Shown: piece by piece, positions 27,186 through 34,414 of the stretch
Numbering within the stretch: position 1 is the stretch's first letter
Layout of the letters: each line of letters starts with the position of its first letter
Assembly: GCF_000011365.1 (NCBI RefSeq)
Contig: NC_004463.1
Coordinates: 4,574,001 to 4,638,000, forward strand
DNA: 64,000 bases
Source of the DNA: Bradyrhizobium diazoefficiens USDA 110
GTDB lineage: Bacteria > Pseudomonadota > Alphaproteobacteria > Rhizobiales > Xanthobacteraceae
Direction of reading: 5' to 3'
Notes under the pieces: generated by a model
Seen by the model: the letters and a program-made list of their open reading frames with translations, nothing else
Database searches by the model: none
What the model was told of the DNA's origin: nothing
Position numbers and translations under genes: made by a program

Positions 27186-27974
27186 TCAGGAGCGCTCGCC
27201 CCACAGCGCCTGCACGATCGCATCGAGCCCGTCGGTGAGCGCGGCCGGCCCCGGCTGGAGAATGATCGGTGACTTAATCTCGACGATGCGGTTGTCCCGC
27301 ACGGCCGGAATTTCATCCCACCCCTCGCGCGCGCGGATGCGGGCAGGCACAACCTTCTTGCCGCACCATGATGCGAGGATCACGTCGGGGGCGGCCTGAC
27401 GCACGTCGTCCGCCGAGACGATCCGATCCTTGGCCGCCTGCCGATGCCGTAGCTCCGGAAACACGTCCGCGCCGCCGGCGATCTCGATCAGCTCGGACAC
27501 CCAGCCGATGCCTGATATCAACGGGTCGTCCCACTCCTCGAAATAGACCTTTGGCTGCGGCGAGGGACGGGGCGTTGCGGCGATCGCGGCGAGACGTAGC
27601 TCGAATCCTTGGGCGAGTTCCTGGGCGCGCTTGGCGGCGCCGACCAGCGCGCCCAGCGTCCGGATCATCGCCATGATTCCCGCAACGTCGCGCTGGTTGA
27701 AGACGTGGATGTCGAGGCCGGCGCGCACGAGATCGGCGACGATGCCGGCCTGGAGATCGGAGAAGGCGAGCACGAGATCCGGTTCCAGCGCCAGAACCTT
27801 CGGGATGTCCGCCGACACGAAGGCCGATACCCGCGGCTTCTCGCGCCGCACTTGCGGCGGGCGCACGGCGTAGCCGGAGACGCCGACGATGCGGTCCTGC
27901 TCGCCGAGCAGATAGAGCGTTTCGACCGTCTCTTCGGTCAGGCAGACGATGCGGCGGGGAGGGAAGTGACGCAT
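27186..27974 (-). CDS. BtuF-like periplasmic-binding-fold protein (putative cobalamin-binding), without signal peptide
   Basis: 262 residues from MRHFPPRRIVCLTEE at 27974. The RIVCLTEETVETLYLLGEQDRIVGVSGY segment is the usual start of the class III binding-protein fold. EPDLVLAFSDLQAG, ELIEIAGGADVFPEL and APDVILASWCGKK are further family blocks. The class binds cobalamin or ferric siderophores. No export signal is present, even in the open frame upstream, and no BtuC/BtuD genes are adjacent. It may therefore work in the cytosol or be a stand-alone protein often annotated as cobalamin-binding. Confidence 0.75.
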   Translation of the reverse strand: MRHFPPRRIVCLTEETVETLYLLGEQDRIVGVSGYAVRPPQVRREKPRVSAFVSADIPKVLALEPDLVLAFSDLQAGIVADLVRAGLDIHVFNQRDVAGIMAMIRTLGALVGAAKRAQELAQGFELRLAAIAATPRPSPQPKVYFEEWDDPLISGIGWVSELIEIAGGADVFPELRHRQAAKDRIVSADDVRQAAPDVILASWCGKKVVPARIRAREGWDEIPAVRDNRIVEIKSPIILQPGPAALTDGLDAIVQALWGERS

Positions 27975-28093
27975 GGGAGCAGCATATGCACAAATGCGGG
28001 CGCCGATGTCAGCATGGCCATGACCTCGGACGTCATTGCTTTGCCGCGCGAAGCAATTCACGCTGGGACAACAACGAATTGGGAGGAAGTCCG

Positions 28094-28495
28094 ATGACGC
28101 CGCTCGAGAAACTTAAAGCGATGAAGATGCCGTTCGCCGAGCTCAAGGGCGTCGAATTCGTCGAGGCCGAGAAGGACCGCGTGGTGGCGCGGATGACCGT
28201 CCGCCCCGATCTCTGCACCCTCCACCACACCATCCACGGCGGTGCGGTGATGGCGCTGGCCGATTCCGTCGGCGCGGCGGCGACCGTCATCAACCTGCCC
28301 GAGGACGCCAAGGGGACGACCACGCTGGAGAGCAAGACCAATTTCATCGGGGGCGCCAAGGAGGGAACCACGCTCATCGCCACCGCCACCCCCGTCCACC
28401 GGGGCCGGCGGACCCAGGTCTGGACCACCCGTTTGGAAACCGAGGACGGCAAGCTGGTCGCGGTGGTGACCCAGACGCAGCTGGTCCTCGTATAA
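28094..28495 (+). CDS. PaaI-type hotdog-fold thioesterase
   Basis: 133 residues from ATG 28094, with GGAGGAAG upstream. The block LHHTIHGGAVMALADSVGAA matches the HGG(x)...D active segment of PaaI/YdiI-type thioesterases, and the TTTLESKTNFIGGAKEG strand is typical. It hydrolyses an acyl- or aryl-acyl-CoA in the cytosol; the substrate cannot be told. It is divergent from the BtuF-like gene and probably monocistronic. Confidence 0.85.
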   Translation: MTPLEKLKAMKMPFAELKGVEFVEAEKDRVVARMTVRPDLCTLHHTIHGGAVMALADSVGAAATVINLPEDAKGTTTLESKTNFIGGAKEGTTLIATATPVHRGRRTQVWTTRLETEDGKLVAVVTQTQLVLV

Positions 28496-28645
28496 CTACG
28501 GACCTTTGATTTTGTTAACGAAATAGTCGCTCCCGATGCCCTTAACTTGGGCAGGTTCCAGTCTTGAAAATTATGGTGCGATGCACAACATAGGGAGCCT
28601 AGGGATTCGAACGCCTCCTCGAGGGACACCAAGAGGAGTTTTGAC

Positions 28646-29251
28646 GTGGTACTTGAAGAGACGCTCCGCACCGCCCCAGGCTATGTGCGGACCCTGATCC
28701 AGCAGGAAGAATTGCCGCTGCTGCGCGACCATCTGCTGAGGCTCGATGCCGAAAGCCGGCATGATCGTTTCAACGGTTTTCTCGACGACAGCTTCATCGA
28801 GCGTTACGCCGCCCGCTGTGCCGAAGACGGCACCGTGATCGTCGCCTATATCGTCGACGGCGTGGTCCGCGGTGCGGCCGAGCTGCATCCGCCGGAGCAC
28901 GATTCGCTGCCCGAAGTCGCCTTCAGCGTGGAGGCCTCCGCACGCCGCCAGGGCGTCGGCACCGTGCTGTTCCGCCGCCTGATCGCGGAAGCGCGCTGGA
29001 GAGGCTACAAGCGCCTGCGCATCACCACCGGCGCGGAGAATCACGCGATGCGGGCGCTCGCCAGGAAGTTCGGCGCCCATCTCGCCTTCCACCATGGCGA
29101 ATCGACCGGCACGATCGATCTCGCCAAGACGCCGGAAGCCGAGCTGGCCGACCTCGCGGCCGCGCCGTTCACGGCCGGGCGCGCGCTTCTCAGCTTCAAC
29201 TCGACCTGCTGGAAGATCATCTCCAGCATGTACGGCAATCGCGCCGCCTGA
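28646..29251 (+). CDS. GNAT family N-acetyltransferase
   Basis: 201 residues from GTG 28646, with AGGAG upstream. The acetyl-CoA loop is visible in EVAFSVEASARRQGVGTVLFRRLI (R-R-Q-G-V-G), followed by GYKRLRITTGAENHAMRALARKFGA, typical of motif B. The C-terminal about 60 residues extend beyond the usual GNAT core. The acceptor substrate is unknown. A bidirectional hairpin terminator follows the stop. Confidence 0.82.
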   Translation: MVLEETLRTAPGYVRTLIQQEELPLLRDHLLRLDAESRHDRFNGFLDDSFIERYAARCAEDGTVIVAYIVDGVVRGAAELHPPEHDSLPEVAFSVEASARRQGVGTVLFRRLIAEARWRGYKRLRITTGAENHAMRALARKFGAHLAFHHGESTGTIDLAKTPEAELADLAAAPFTAGRALLSFNSTCWKIISSMYGNRAA

Positions 29252-29259
29252 ATCAAAAA

Positions 29260-29288
29260 GCGGACCGGCAAAACCGGTCCGCTCTTGT
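29260..29288. terminator. Bidirectional hairpin terminator
   Basis: GCGGACCGG (29260-29268) pairs exactly with CCGGTCCGC (29274-29282) around CAAAA. On the minus strand the stem is followed by a run of T (from AAAAA at 29255-29259). On the plus strand TCTTGT follows. It separates the convergent acetyltransferase and small hypothetical genes. Confidence 0.75.
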
Positions 29289-29311
29289 ATTGGGGAGCGT
29301 GGATGGGGCGC

Positions 29312-29617
29312 TCAGGTGCCGGTGCGTGTACCGGTGCCGAAGCGGCGGACGACGCGGCGCTCGACCACCACCGAGCGCTGTGCGCCCTGTTCGCCGGCGA
29401 TCACGCGCGTGGCGGTGATGCGGCTGTTGGTGCGGGCCTGCTTCTTCACCTCGGCCTGGACGACATCGAGCGGCATCCCCATCAGAGCTGCGGCGATCTC
29501 GGCCTGCTGCTCCTGGTCGTCGGTGATGCCGACGGCGGCGAAGATCGCCTCGTCCAGGGTGGGCGGATCGTGACGCACGCGCCGCGTGCCGTACTTGGTA
29601 TTCCAGTCTGCGCTCAT
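29312..29617 (-). CDS. Conserved-looking hypothetical protein, 101 residues
   Basis: The start MSADWNTKYGTRRVRHDPP has GAGG close upstream. The central part (LDEAIFAAVGITDDQEQQAEIAAALMG and the following VQAEVKKQARTNSR) is acidic then basic and looks helical; the C-terminus is basic (VVVERRVVRRFGTGTRTGT). No membrane segment and no family known to me. Convergent with the acetyltransferase gene and separated from it by a terminator. Confidence 0.6.
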   Translation of the reverse strand: MSADWNTKYGTRRVRHDPPTLDEAIFAAVGITDDQEQQAEIAAALMGMPLDVVQAEVKKQARTNSRITATRVIAGEQGAQRSVVVERRVVRRFGTGTRTGT

Positions 29618-29720
29618 GGGGGCCTCGTTTCGATCCGGGATACCTAGTGCCGCCTATGTTGCATTGCAATATGAATTTGGTGTGGCAGCTCAGCTATTCA
29701 CGGCTTGCATCGATCCCGTG

Positions 29721-30407
29721 TCAGGACGGTGACGGAGCACCGGCGTCGATCTCGATCCGTTGCTGCGGCCAGCGCTTCAGCGCGGAGTGTCCGGCGGCGG
29801 TCAGCCCGTAGATTCCCCGCTCGGTGCGTTCGAACCAGCCATACACATTGTTAAGCAAGATCTTGCCGGCATCCGGACAGCGCTCGCGCAGCTCGCCCAC
29901 GCGCCGTGGGCCGTCGGCGAGCGCCGCGGCGCAGGCCAGTGCCTGCTGCCGATAGGCGGTCATGATCGGCGCGCGGGTGCTGCCGCCGAGCGCCGGATCG
30001 CCCTGGCGGCGCTGATGCTCGGCAACGAGGCGCGAGCGCTTCTTCGGCTCGCGTCGCGGCGCCGCGGTCGGCGGCTTCACCAGCACCTCGACCTGGCCGC
30101 GGTCGGTGACCCCCAGCATACCGAAGCCGAGGCGGCGGCAGAGATTGCGATAGCGCGAGTCGCTCTCGCGGCCCTTGCCGCGCACCGACATCTTTGCCGC
30201 AATCCAGACCTCGTCGCTGGCCGGCGCGCGGTCGACCGCCTGGAGGATCAGCTCGAGATTGAAGGCAAGCTTGAGCTCGCCGATCACCACCACCGGCGGG
30301 TCGCCGGCGCTGAGGCCGACCAGATCGCAGCCGCCGATCTCGCCCTTGACCGTGAAGCCGAGCTCTTCGAGGAAGCGTTTGACGGGCAGGTAGAGCGCGG
30401 TTTCCAC
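29721..30407 (-). CDS. DUF2161 protein, putative PD-(D/E)XK-type phosphodiesterase
   Basis: 228 residues. The N-terminal half has the nuclease-like pattern GGCDLVGLSAGDPPVVVIGELKL (Asp, then Glu-x-Lys), with METALYLPVKRFLEELGF as the leading helix. This matches the DUF2161 family, annotated as a putative PD-(D/E)XK phosphodiesterase. The C-terminal half (PIMTAYRQQALACAAALADGPRR, NNVYGWFERTERGIYGLTAAG) resembles a winged-helix DNA-binding module. A nucleic acid substrate is therefore likely, but none is proven, and the gene has no restriction or defence partner beside it. Confidence 0.75.
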   Translation of the reverse strand: METALYLPVKRFLEELGFTVKGEIGGCDLVGLSAGDPPVVVIGELKLAFNLELILQAVDRAPASDEVWIAAKMSVRGKGRESDSRYRNLCRRLGFGMLGVTDRGQVEVLVKPPTAAPRREPKKRSRLVAEHQRRQGDPALGGSTRAPIMTAYRQQALACAAALADGPRRVGELRERCPDAGKILLNNVYGWFERTERGIYGLTAAGHSALKRWPQQRIEIDAGAPSPS

Positions 30408-30507
30408 AGGTGTTCCGATCGGAGAATCAATTGTGGACAGTCTAGAGCGTTCAGGGCTCCGATTGAATCAGAGCCGGCACTCATCAGACGACCGGATCGG
30501 ACTTCGA

Positions 30508-31188
30508 CTACACCCGCCCGCCCACCGGGATCAGCGCGCCGGTGACGCCGCTCGCGGCGTCGCTGGCGAGGAACAGGATGACCTCGGCAAGCTCCTGCGG
30601 CGTCACCCATTTGGTGAAGTCCGCCTTCGGCATGTCGGCGCGGTTGGCCGTGGTGTCGATGATCGACGGCAGCACCGCGTTCACCGTCACCTTGCCCTTC
30701 CACTCGCTGGCCAGCGCCTCGGTGAGGCGATGCACGCCGGCTTTCGACGCCGCATAGGGACCCATGCCATTGCCGGCCTGGAGCGCGCCCATGGCGCCGA
30801 TGTTGATGATGCGTCCGGCGCTGGATGCGGCGAGATGCGGCAGCGCCGCGCGGGAGGCGTTGAGCGCGGTCAGCACGTTGAGTGCATACATGCGCTGCCA
30901 CGTCTTGGTGTCGCCGTCGCCGACGGTCTCGAAGGCAAAGCCGCCGGCGATGTTGATCAGCGCATCGAGCCGGCCAAAGTGCTTCGCGGCAGCATCAACC
31001 GCGGTCTTCGCCTGCGCCGCGTCGGACAGATCGACGCCGCCGATCTCGATGCGCTCGGGCGTCGCTGGTACTTGCGAGGGCGCGTAATCGATGCCGGCGA
31101 TCCGTGCGCCGCGAGACTGCGCGATCTCCGCAACCACTTTACCGAGAGCGCCGAGCGCGCCGGTGACGATCAGAACCTTGCCTTGCAT
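30508..31188 (-). CDS. Short-chain dehydrogenase/reductase
   Basis: 226 residues. Nucleotide-binding TGALGALGKVV replaces the usual TGxxxGIG. NIAGG follows, and the catalytic Tyr and Lys are in GPYAASKAG; the catalytic-Ser region is INIGAMGALQ, where the usual Ser is not obvious (Gly-Ala-Met). It is probably a cytosolic NAD(P)-dependent oxidoreductase. RBS GGGAG at good spacing. It follows the phosphatase gene by 23 bp on the same strand, so the two form a likely operon. Confidence 0.83.
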   Translation of the reverse strand: MQGKVLIVTGALGALGKVVAEIAQSRGARIAGIDYAPSQVPATPERIEIGGVDLSDAAQAKTAVDAAAKHFGRLDALINIAGGFAFETVGDGDTKTWQRMYALNVLTALNASRAALPHLAASSAGRIINIGAMGALQAGNGMGPYAASKAGVHRLTEALASEWKGKVTVNAVLPSIIDTTANRADMPKADFTKWVTPQELAEVILFLASDAASGVTGALIPVGGRV

Positions 31189-31211
31189 TGTCGTTCTCCC
31201 GGCGCGGCCGC

Positions 31212-31955
31212 CTACGATTGCAGATAGCGCGCCTTCAGTGCGGTCCGCTCTGCTGTGCCGACCTTGAGCCCGTCGCGCAAGTAGGTTTCGAGGTCGCCAT
31301 AGTCGCTGCCGACGGCTTCGAAAGCCGCCGCAAGGTACGAGGCCTCGACGGAGCCGATCGCGTCGAGCACGTCGGCGGGAAGATCGGAGGCGTTTGACGC
31401 ATCGCGCCGGTAGTGCCGGTTGGTCAGGAGGTAGTCCTCGGCAATGACGTCGTCGGAAACGCCGAGCGCATGCAGGATCAGCGCGCTGGCAAAGCCGGTG
31501 CGGTCCTTGCCGGCGGTGCAGTGGATCACGAGCGGGGCGCGGTCTTCCAGCAGATGGCCGAACAGCGCGCGAAAGCTGTGCGTGTTGTAGCGGACATAGT
31601 TGCGATAGGACTCGCGCATCAGCTCCAGCGCAACCGGCGCCGTCAATGTGCCCCGGGCGAGCTCGGCGCGCAGCGCGGCAACAACCGTCGGCTCGATCGG
31701 CAGCGAGTGCACGGTGATCTCGTTCACGACGCAGACACCGGCCGCGCGCTCCTCCAGCCCGCGAAAGTCGAACGCGCTCCTGACGCCGAGCGCGCGGACG
31801 ATTTCGATGTCATCGGCGGTGAGCTGACCGAGATGGTTGGAGCGGAAGATGTGCCGCCAGCGCGTGGTGCGGCCATCGATGGTCGGATAGCCACCAAGAT
31901 CGCGGAAATTGCTGGCGCCTTGCAAGGCGAGGTGGCGGGCAGGGGGCTCTGACAT
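31212..31955 (-). CDS. Tyrosine-type protein phosphatase (DSP/PTP superfamily)
   Basis: 247 residues. The active-site P-loop is VIHCTAGKDRTGFAS (Cys and Arg of HCx5R). The N-terminal ASNFRDLGGYPTIDGRTTRWRHIFRSNHLGQL is characteristic of the bacterial atypical tyrosine phosphatases (Y_phosphatase3 group). Members act on phosphotyrosine or on phosphoinositide-like compounds. No signal peptide. Likely first gene of a two-gene unit with the SDR. Confidence 0.88.
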   Translation of the reverse strand: MSEPPARHLALQGASNFRDLGGYPTIDGRTTRWRHIFRSNHLGQLTADDIEIVRALGVRSAFDFRGLEERAAGVCVVNEITVHSLPIEPTVVAALRAELARGTLTAPVALELMRESYRNYVRYNTHSFRALFGHLLEDRAPLVIHCTAGKDRTGFASALILHALGVSDDVIAEDYLLTNRHYRRDASNASDLPADVLDAIGSVEASYLAAAFEAVGSDYGDLETYLRDGLKVGTAERTALKARYLQS

Positions 31956-32003
31956 CGGATATGCTTTTGTTATGTTGCCGGCGGATCATTACAGGGGGCG
32001 ATC

Positions 32004-32330
32004 ATGAACCGGCACAAGGCCATTGTCTTGGCGAGCACCATGCTGGCGAGCGGAATCTTCGGCATGCGGCTGGCCGGTGCACAGACGTTCCAGACCTACC
32101 GCTGCGCCGATGGTACGCAGTTCATCGTCGGGTTTTATGACGCGGACAAGCGCGCCTTCCTCCAGATCGACGGCGAACCCGTCACGCTCGCCAAGCGGCT
32201 GACGGTCTCGGGCGCACGCTATTCGGGGGCGGGGGTCACGCTGAGGATAGGCAAGACGGGAGCGACCACCGTCAAGCATCTGAAGCGGCCGGTCACGGCC
32301 TGCGCAATGGTCGAAAAGCCCGGGCTCTAG
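32004..32330 (+). CDS. MliC-like exported protein (c-type lysozyme inhibitor fold)
   Basis: 108 residues with a signal peptide (cleavage near AGA-QT; no lipobox). The mature part begins TYRCADGTQFIVGFYDADK and continues with FLQIDGEPVTLAKRLTVSGARYSG. This fits the MliC/PliC pattern (YxCxxG...F......A.L...G....L....SASGARY.......FW..G..A). Two cysteines (YRC, TAC) can form the family disulfide. MliC proteins bind and block host c-type lysozyme in the periplasm. Confidence 0.75.
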   Translation: MNRHKAIVLASTMLASGIFGMRLAGAQTFQTYRCADGTQFIVGFYDADKRAFLQIDGEPVTLAKRLTVSGARYSGAGVTLRIGKTGATTVKHLKRPVTACAMVEKPGL

Positions 32331-32355
32331 CCGCGCTGCCATCAAGAATCAAAAA

Positions 32356-32386
32356 GGGTCGAAACCTCATTGTTTCGACCCTCTTC
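32356..32386. terminator. Bidirectional hairpin terminator
   Basis: GGGTCGAAAC (32356-32365) pairs exactly with GTTTCGACCC (32372-32381) around CTCATT. A run of A just before the stem (32351-32355) gives a T-tract for the minus-strand gene DUF2735. It separates that gene from the convergent MliC-like gene. Confidence 0.75.
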
Positions 32387-32440
32387 AAACTGCTGCCGGT
32401 CGCTCCAGGGAGCGTCGCGGGATTGAACCAAACGCAGGCA

Positions 32441-32644
32441 TTAGCGATCCCATTTCGGCTTGGCTTCGTCGACGGCCTCCTGATGGTACCAGCTTCCGCT
32501 GCAGATCGTCTCGTTCACAGGAAGCGAGAGACGGTCGGCAGGAAGGCGGGCCTCACCGTAGCGGCGACCTCCGAGAGCCGCGCGGCCCCCGGCGGGGAAT
32601 TGATAGATCTTTGCAGATCCCTCACTCAGACCATTGTTCATCAT
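32441..32644 (-). CDS. DUF2735 family small protein
   Basis: 67 residues, with AGGAG upstream of the ATG at 32644. The block SAKIYQFPAGGRAALGGRRYGE is the DUF2735 hallmark, and the tail (CSGSWYHQEAVDEAKPKW) matches as well. These small soluble proteins occur in rhizobia, frequently beside glnII; a role in nitrogen metabolism is suggested by that location only. It is divergent from glnII across 542 bp that carry NtrC-like sites. Confidence 0.85.
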   Translation of the reverse strand: MMNNGLSEGSAKIYQFPAGGRAALGGRRYGEARLPADRLSLPVNETICSGSWYHQEAVDEAKPKWDR

Positions 32645-32811
32645 TGCGGTATCTCCTCGGGTCGAAGCGCTTGGCCTCCATGGTGCGCCCGACTCGTTCG
32701 ATTGTGGTTACTGGAATCCCCATATCGGCCGCGCGCCCCGAAATGCAAAGTGCTGAAAAGGAAATCAGTTTCAGCTTATTTTCTAGGCAGCGTGCATTCT
32801 GCATCCTCCAA

Positions 32812-32828
32812 GGCACCAGCTTGGTGAC
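32812..32828. promoter_or_regulatory. NtrC-like binding site (distal)
   Basis: GGCACCAGCTTGGTGAC matches the NtrC dyad TGCACC-N5-GGTGCA in nearly every arm position. It lies about 257 bp before the -24 element of glnII and 168 bp from the DUF2735 start. NtrC enhancers act at such distances through DNA looping with sigma-54 polymerase. Either gene, or both, could be the target. Confidence 0.6.
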
Positions 32829-32978
32829 TAACGCTTGGGCCATTGCGAAGGTTGCCGGCGATGGGGCGAAGACTTTGCGAAAATTGCCGGACGTTGATGC
32901 GCGTTTCATCGGCAACCTCCGGCACCGGCCGGCCTGCTCCAGAATCAGGCGTTTTCCGCGGGATTTTTGCAGTGCAGC

Positions 32979-32994
32979 TTCACGCAAAGGTGCG
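32979..32994. promoter_or_regulatory. NtrC-like binding site (proximal, weaker)
   Basis: TTCACGCAAAGGTGCG has a good right half (GGTGCG) and a degenerate left half with a shorter spacer. It lies about 90 bp before the -24 element of glnII, the usual enhancer distance. Confidence 0.4.
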
Positions 32995-33034
32995 CCGCTA
33001 TGACGCACGCCGCCGGGGACGACCGGCCGCTCGC

Positions 33035-33048
33035 GGGGGGGGGGGGGG
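33035..33048 (+). repeat. Homopolymer run of 14 G
   Basis: Fourteen consecutive G, flanked by CTCGC and CGGCCGCGG, lie 37 bp upstream of the -24 element of the glnII promoter. Such runs are prone to slippage. Confidence 0.9.
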
Positions 33049-33084
33049 CGGCCGCGGTGGAAAACCTCCCGCAATGCGGCCTTT

Positions 33085-33100
33085 TGGCACGCTAAATGCT
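33085..33100 (+). promoter_or_regulatory. Sigma-54 promoter of glnII
   Basis: TGGCACGCTAAATGCT has the invariant GG (33086-33087) and GC (33098-33099) ten bases apart and the TGGCAC -24 block intact; the -12 block is ATGC instead of TTGC. Expected transcript start is near 33111. glnII of Bradyrhizobium is known to depend on sigma-54 with NtrC, which fits. Confidence 0.85.
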
Positions 33101-33137
33101 TGTAAACGGTCGGCCGATGGTGGCCGGGTACAAACGT

Positions 33138-33156
33138 GGGGGGCCCCCGGGCCCCC
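33138..33156 (+). promoter_or_regulatory. GC-only inverted repeat in the glnII leader
   Basis: GGGGGGCCCCCGGGCCCCC lies between the presumed transcript start (about 33111) and the ATG at 33187. It can fold into a very stable short hairpin, or form alternative pairings, just upstream of the ribosome site. Confidence 0.55.
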
Positions 33157-33186
33157 AACCTTTCGCATCATCTACAGAGAGGCTCA

Positions 33187-34221
33187 ATGACCAAGTATAA
33201 GCTCGAGTACATCTGGCTCGACGGATATACGCCGACTCCGAACTTGCGCGGCAAAACTCAGATCAAGGAATTCGCGTCGTTCCCGACGCTCGAGCAGCTT
33301 CCGCTCTGGGGCTTCGATGGCTCCTCCACCCAGCAGGCCGAAGGCCACAGCTCTGATTGCGTGCTGAAGCCAGTCGCCGTCTTCCCGGACGCCGCGCGCA
33401 CCAACGGCGTGCTCGTGATGTGCGAAGTCATGATGCCCGATGGCAAGACCCCGCACGCCTCCAACAAGCGCGCCACCATTCTCGACGACGCCGGCGCCTG
33501 GTTCGGCTTCGAGCAGGAATACTTCTTCTACAAGGACGGCCGTCCGCTCGGCTTCCCGACCTCCGGTTATCCGGCGCCGCAGGGCCCGTACTACACCGGC
33601 GTCGGCTTCTCGAACGTCGGCGACGTCGCCCGCAAGATCGTCGAAGAGCATCTCGACCTCTGCCTCGCGGCCGGCATCAACCATGAAGGCATCAACGCGG
33701 AAGTCGCGAAGGGCCAGTGGGAATTCCAGATCTTCGGCAAGGGCTCCAAGAAGGCCGCTGACGAAATGTGGATGGCCCGCTACCTGATGCTGCGCCTGAC
33801 CGAGAAGTACGGCATCGACATCGAGTTCCACTGCAAGCCGCTTGGCGACACCGACTGGAACGGCTCCGGCATGCACGCCAACTTCTCGACCGAGTACATG
33901 CGCACGGTCGGCGGCAAGGAGTACTTCGAGGCGCTGATGGCTGCCTTCGACAAGAACCTGATGGACCACATCGCCGTCTACGGCCCGGACAACGACAAGC
34001 GTCTGACCGGCAAGCACGAGACCGCGCCGTGGAACAAGTTCAGCTACGGCGTGGCCGACCGCGGCGCTTCGATCCGCGTGCCGCACTCCTTCGTCAACAA
34101 CGGCTACAAGGGCTATCTGGAAGACCGTCGCCCGAACTCGCAGGGCGACCCATACCAGATCGCTTCGCAGATCCTGAAGACGATCTCGTCCGTGCCGACC
34201 GAGAAGAAGGCGGTCGCCTAA
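33187..34221 (+). CDS. glnII: Glutamine synthetase II (eukaryotic-type)
   Basis: 344 residues, the length of GSII rather than the 470-residue GSI. The start MTKYKLEYIWLDGYTPTPNLR has GAGAGG upstream. Beta-grasp and catalytic blocks include WGFDGSSTQQAEGHSSDC, AWFGFEQEYFFYKDGRPLGFP, GINHEGINAEVAKGQWEFQI, GSGMHANFST and RPNSQGDPYQIA. It makes glutamine from glutamate, ammonia and ATP in the cytosol. No adenylylation-site region is present, as expected for GSII. It is controlled by the sigma-54/NtrC elements upstream and followed by a strong intrinsic terminator. Confidence 0.98.
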   Translation: MTKYKLEYIWLDGYTPTPNLRGKTQIKEFASFPTLEQLPLWGFDGSSTQQAEGHSSDCVLKPVAVFPDAARTNGVLVMCEVMMPDGKTPHASNKRATILDDAGAWFGFEQEYFFYKDGRPLGFPTSGYPAPQGPYYTGVGFSNVGDVARKIVEEHLDLCLAAGINHEGINAEVAKGQWEFQIFGKGSKKAADEMWMARYLMLRLTEKYGIDIEFHCKPLGDTDWNGSGMHANFSTEYMRTVGGKEYFEALMAAFDKNLMDHIAVYGPDNDKRLTGKHETAPWNKFSYGVADRGASIRVPHSFVNNGYKGYLEDRRPNSQGDPYQIASQILKTISSVPTEKKAVA

Positions 34222-34263
34222 GATCCTCCCGGCCCGGCGAGGGGCTGGCCCGGGTTGGCATTC

Positions 34264-34298
34264 AATCCGCCGAGCTGAAAGGCTCCGGCGGATTTTTT
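34264..34298 (+). terminator. Rho-independent terminator of glnII
   Basis: AATCCGCCG pairs exactly with CGGCGGATT, with an inner GAGC/GCTC stem around TGAAAG, followed by TTTTTT (through 34298). It lies about 45 bp after the glnII stop. Confidence 0.9.
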
Positions 34299-34414
34299 GC
34301 ATTTTGATGACGGCCGTTCCTGTGGTCCGCCGGCTGTGATGAGGTGAATTTTGTCCATCGTCATCGAAAGCGGGATAGACTGTGCCCGGATGTGCGCAGG
34401 GCCGGGGACGGCTG

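Larger units (their letters stand above)
32645..33186. other. 542-bp divergent control region of DUF2735 and glnII
   Basis: No gene seen. It contains two NtrC-like sites (32812-32828, 32979-32994), a run of 14 G (33035-33048), a sigma-54 promoter (33085-33100) and a GC-only inverted repeat (33138-33156) in the presumed glnII leader. Long open frames across it on the minus strand show no protein-like sequence. Confidence 0.75.

Noticed and set aside
28592..28640. GGGATTCGAAC, resembling the T-loop of a tRNA on the minus strand
   Set aside because: The flanking bases do not form a T-stem, acceptor stem or anticodon arm; it is part of the leader of the acetyltransferase gene.
32622..33158. A 178-codon open frame over the glnII control region
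   Set aside because: It has no ribosome site or protein-like composition and overlaps the sigma-54 promoter, the G14 run and the NtrC sites, which explain the sequence better.
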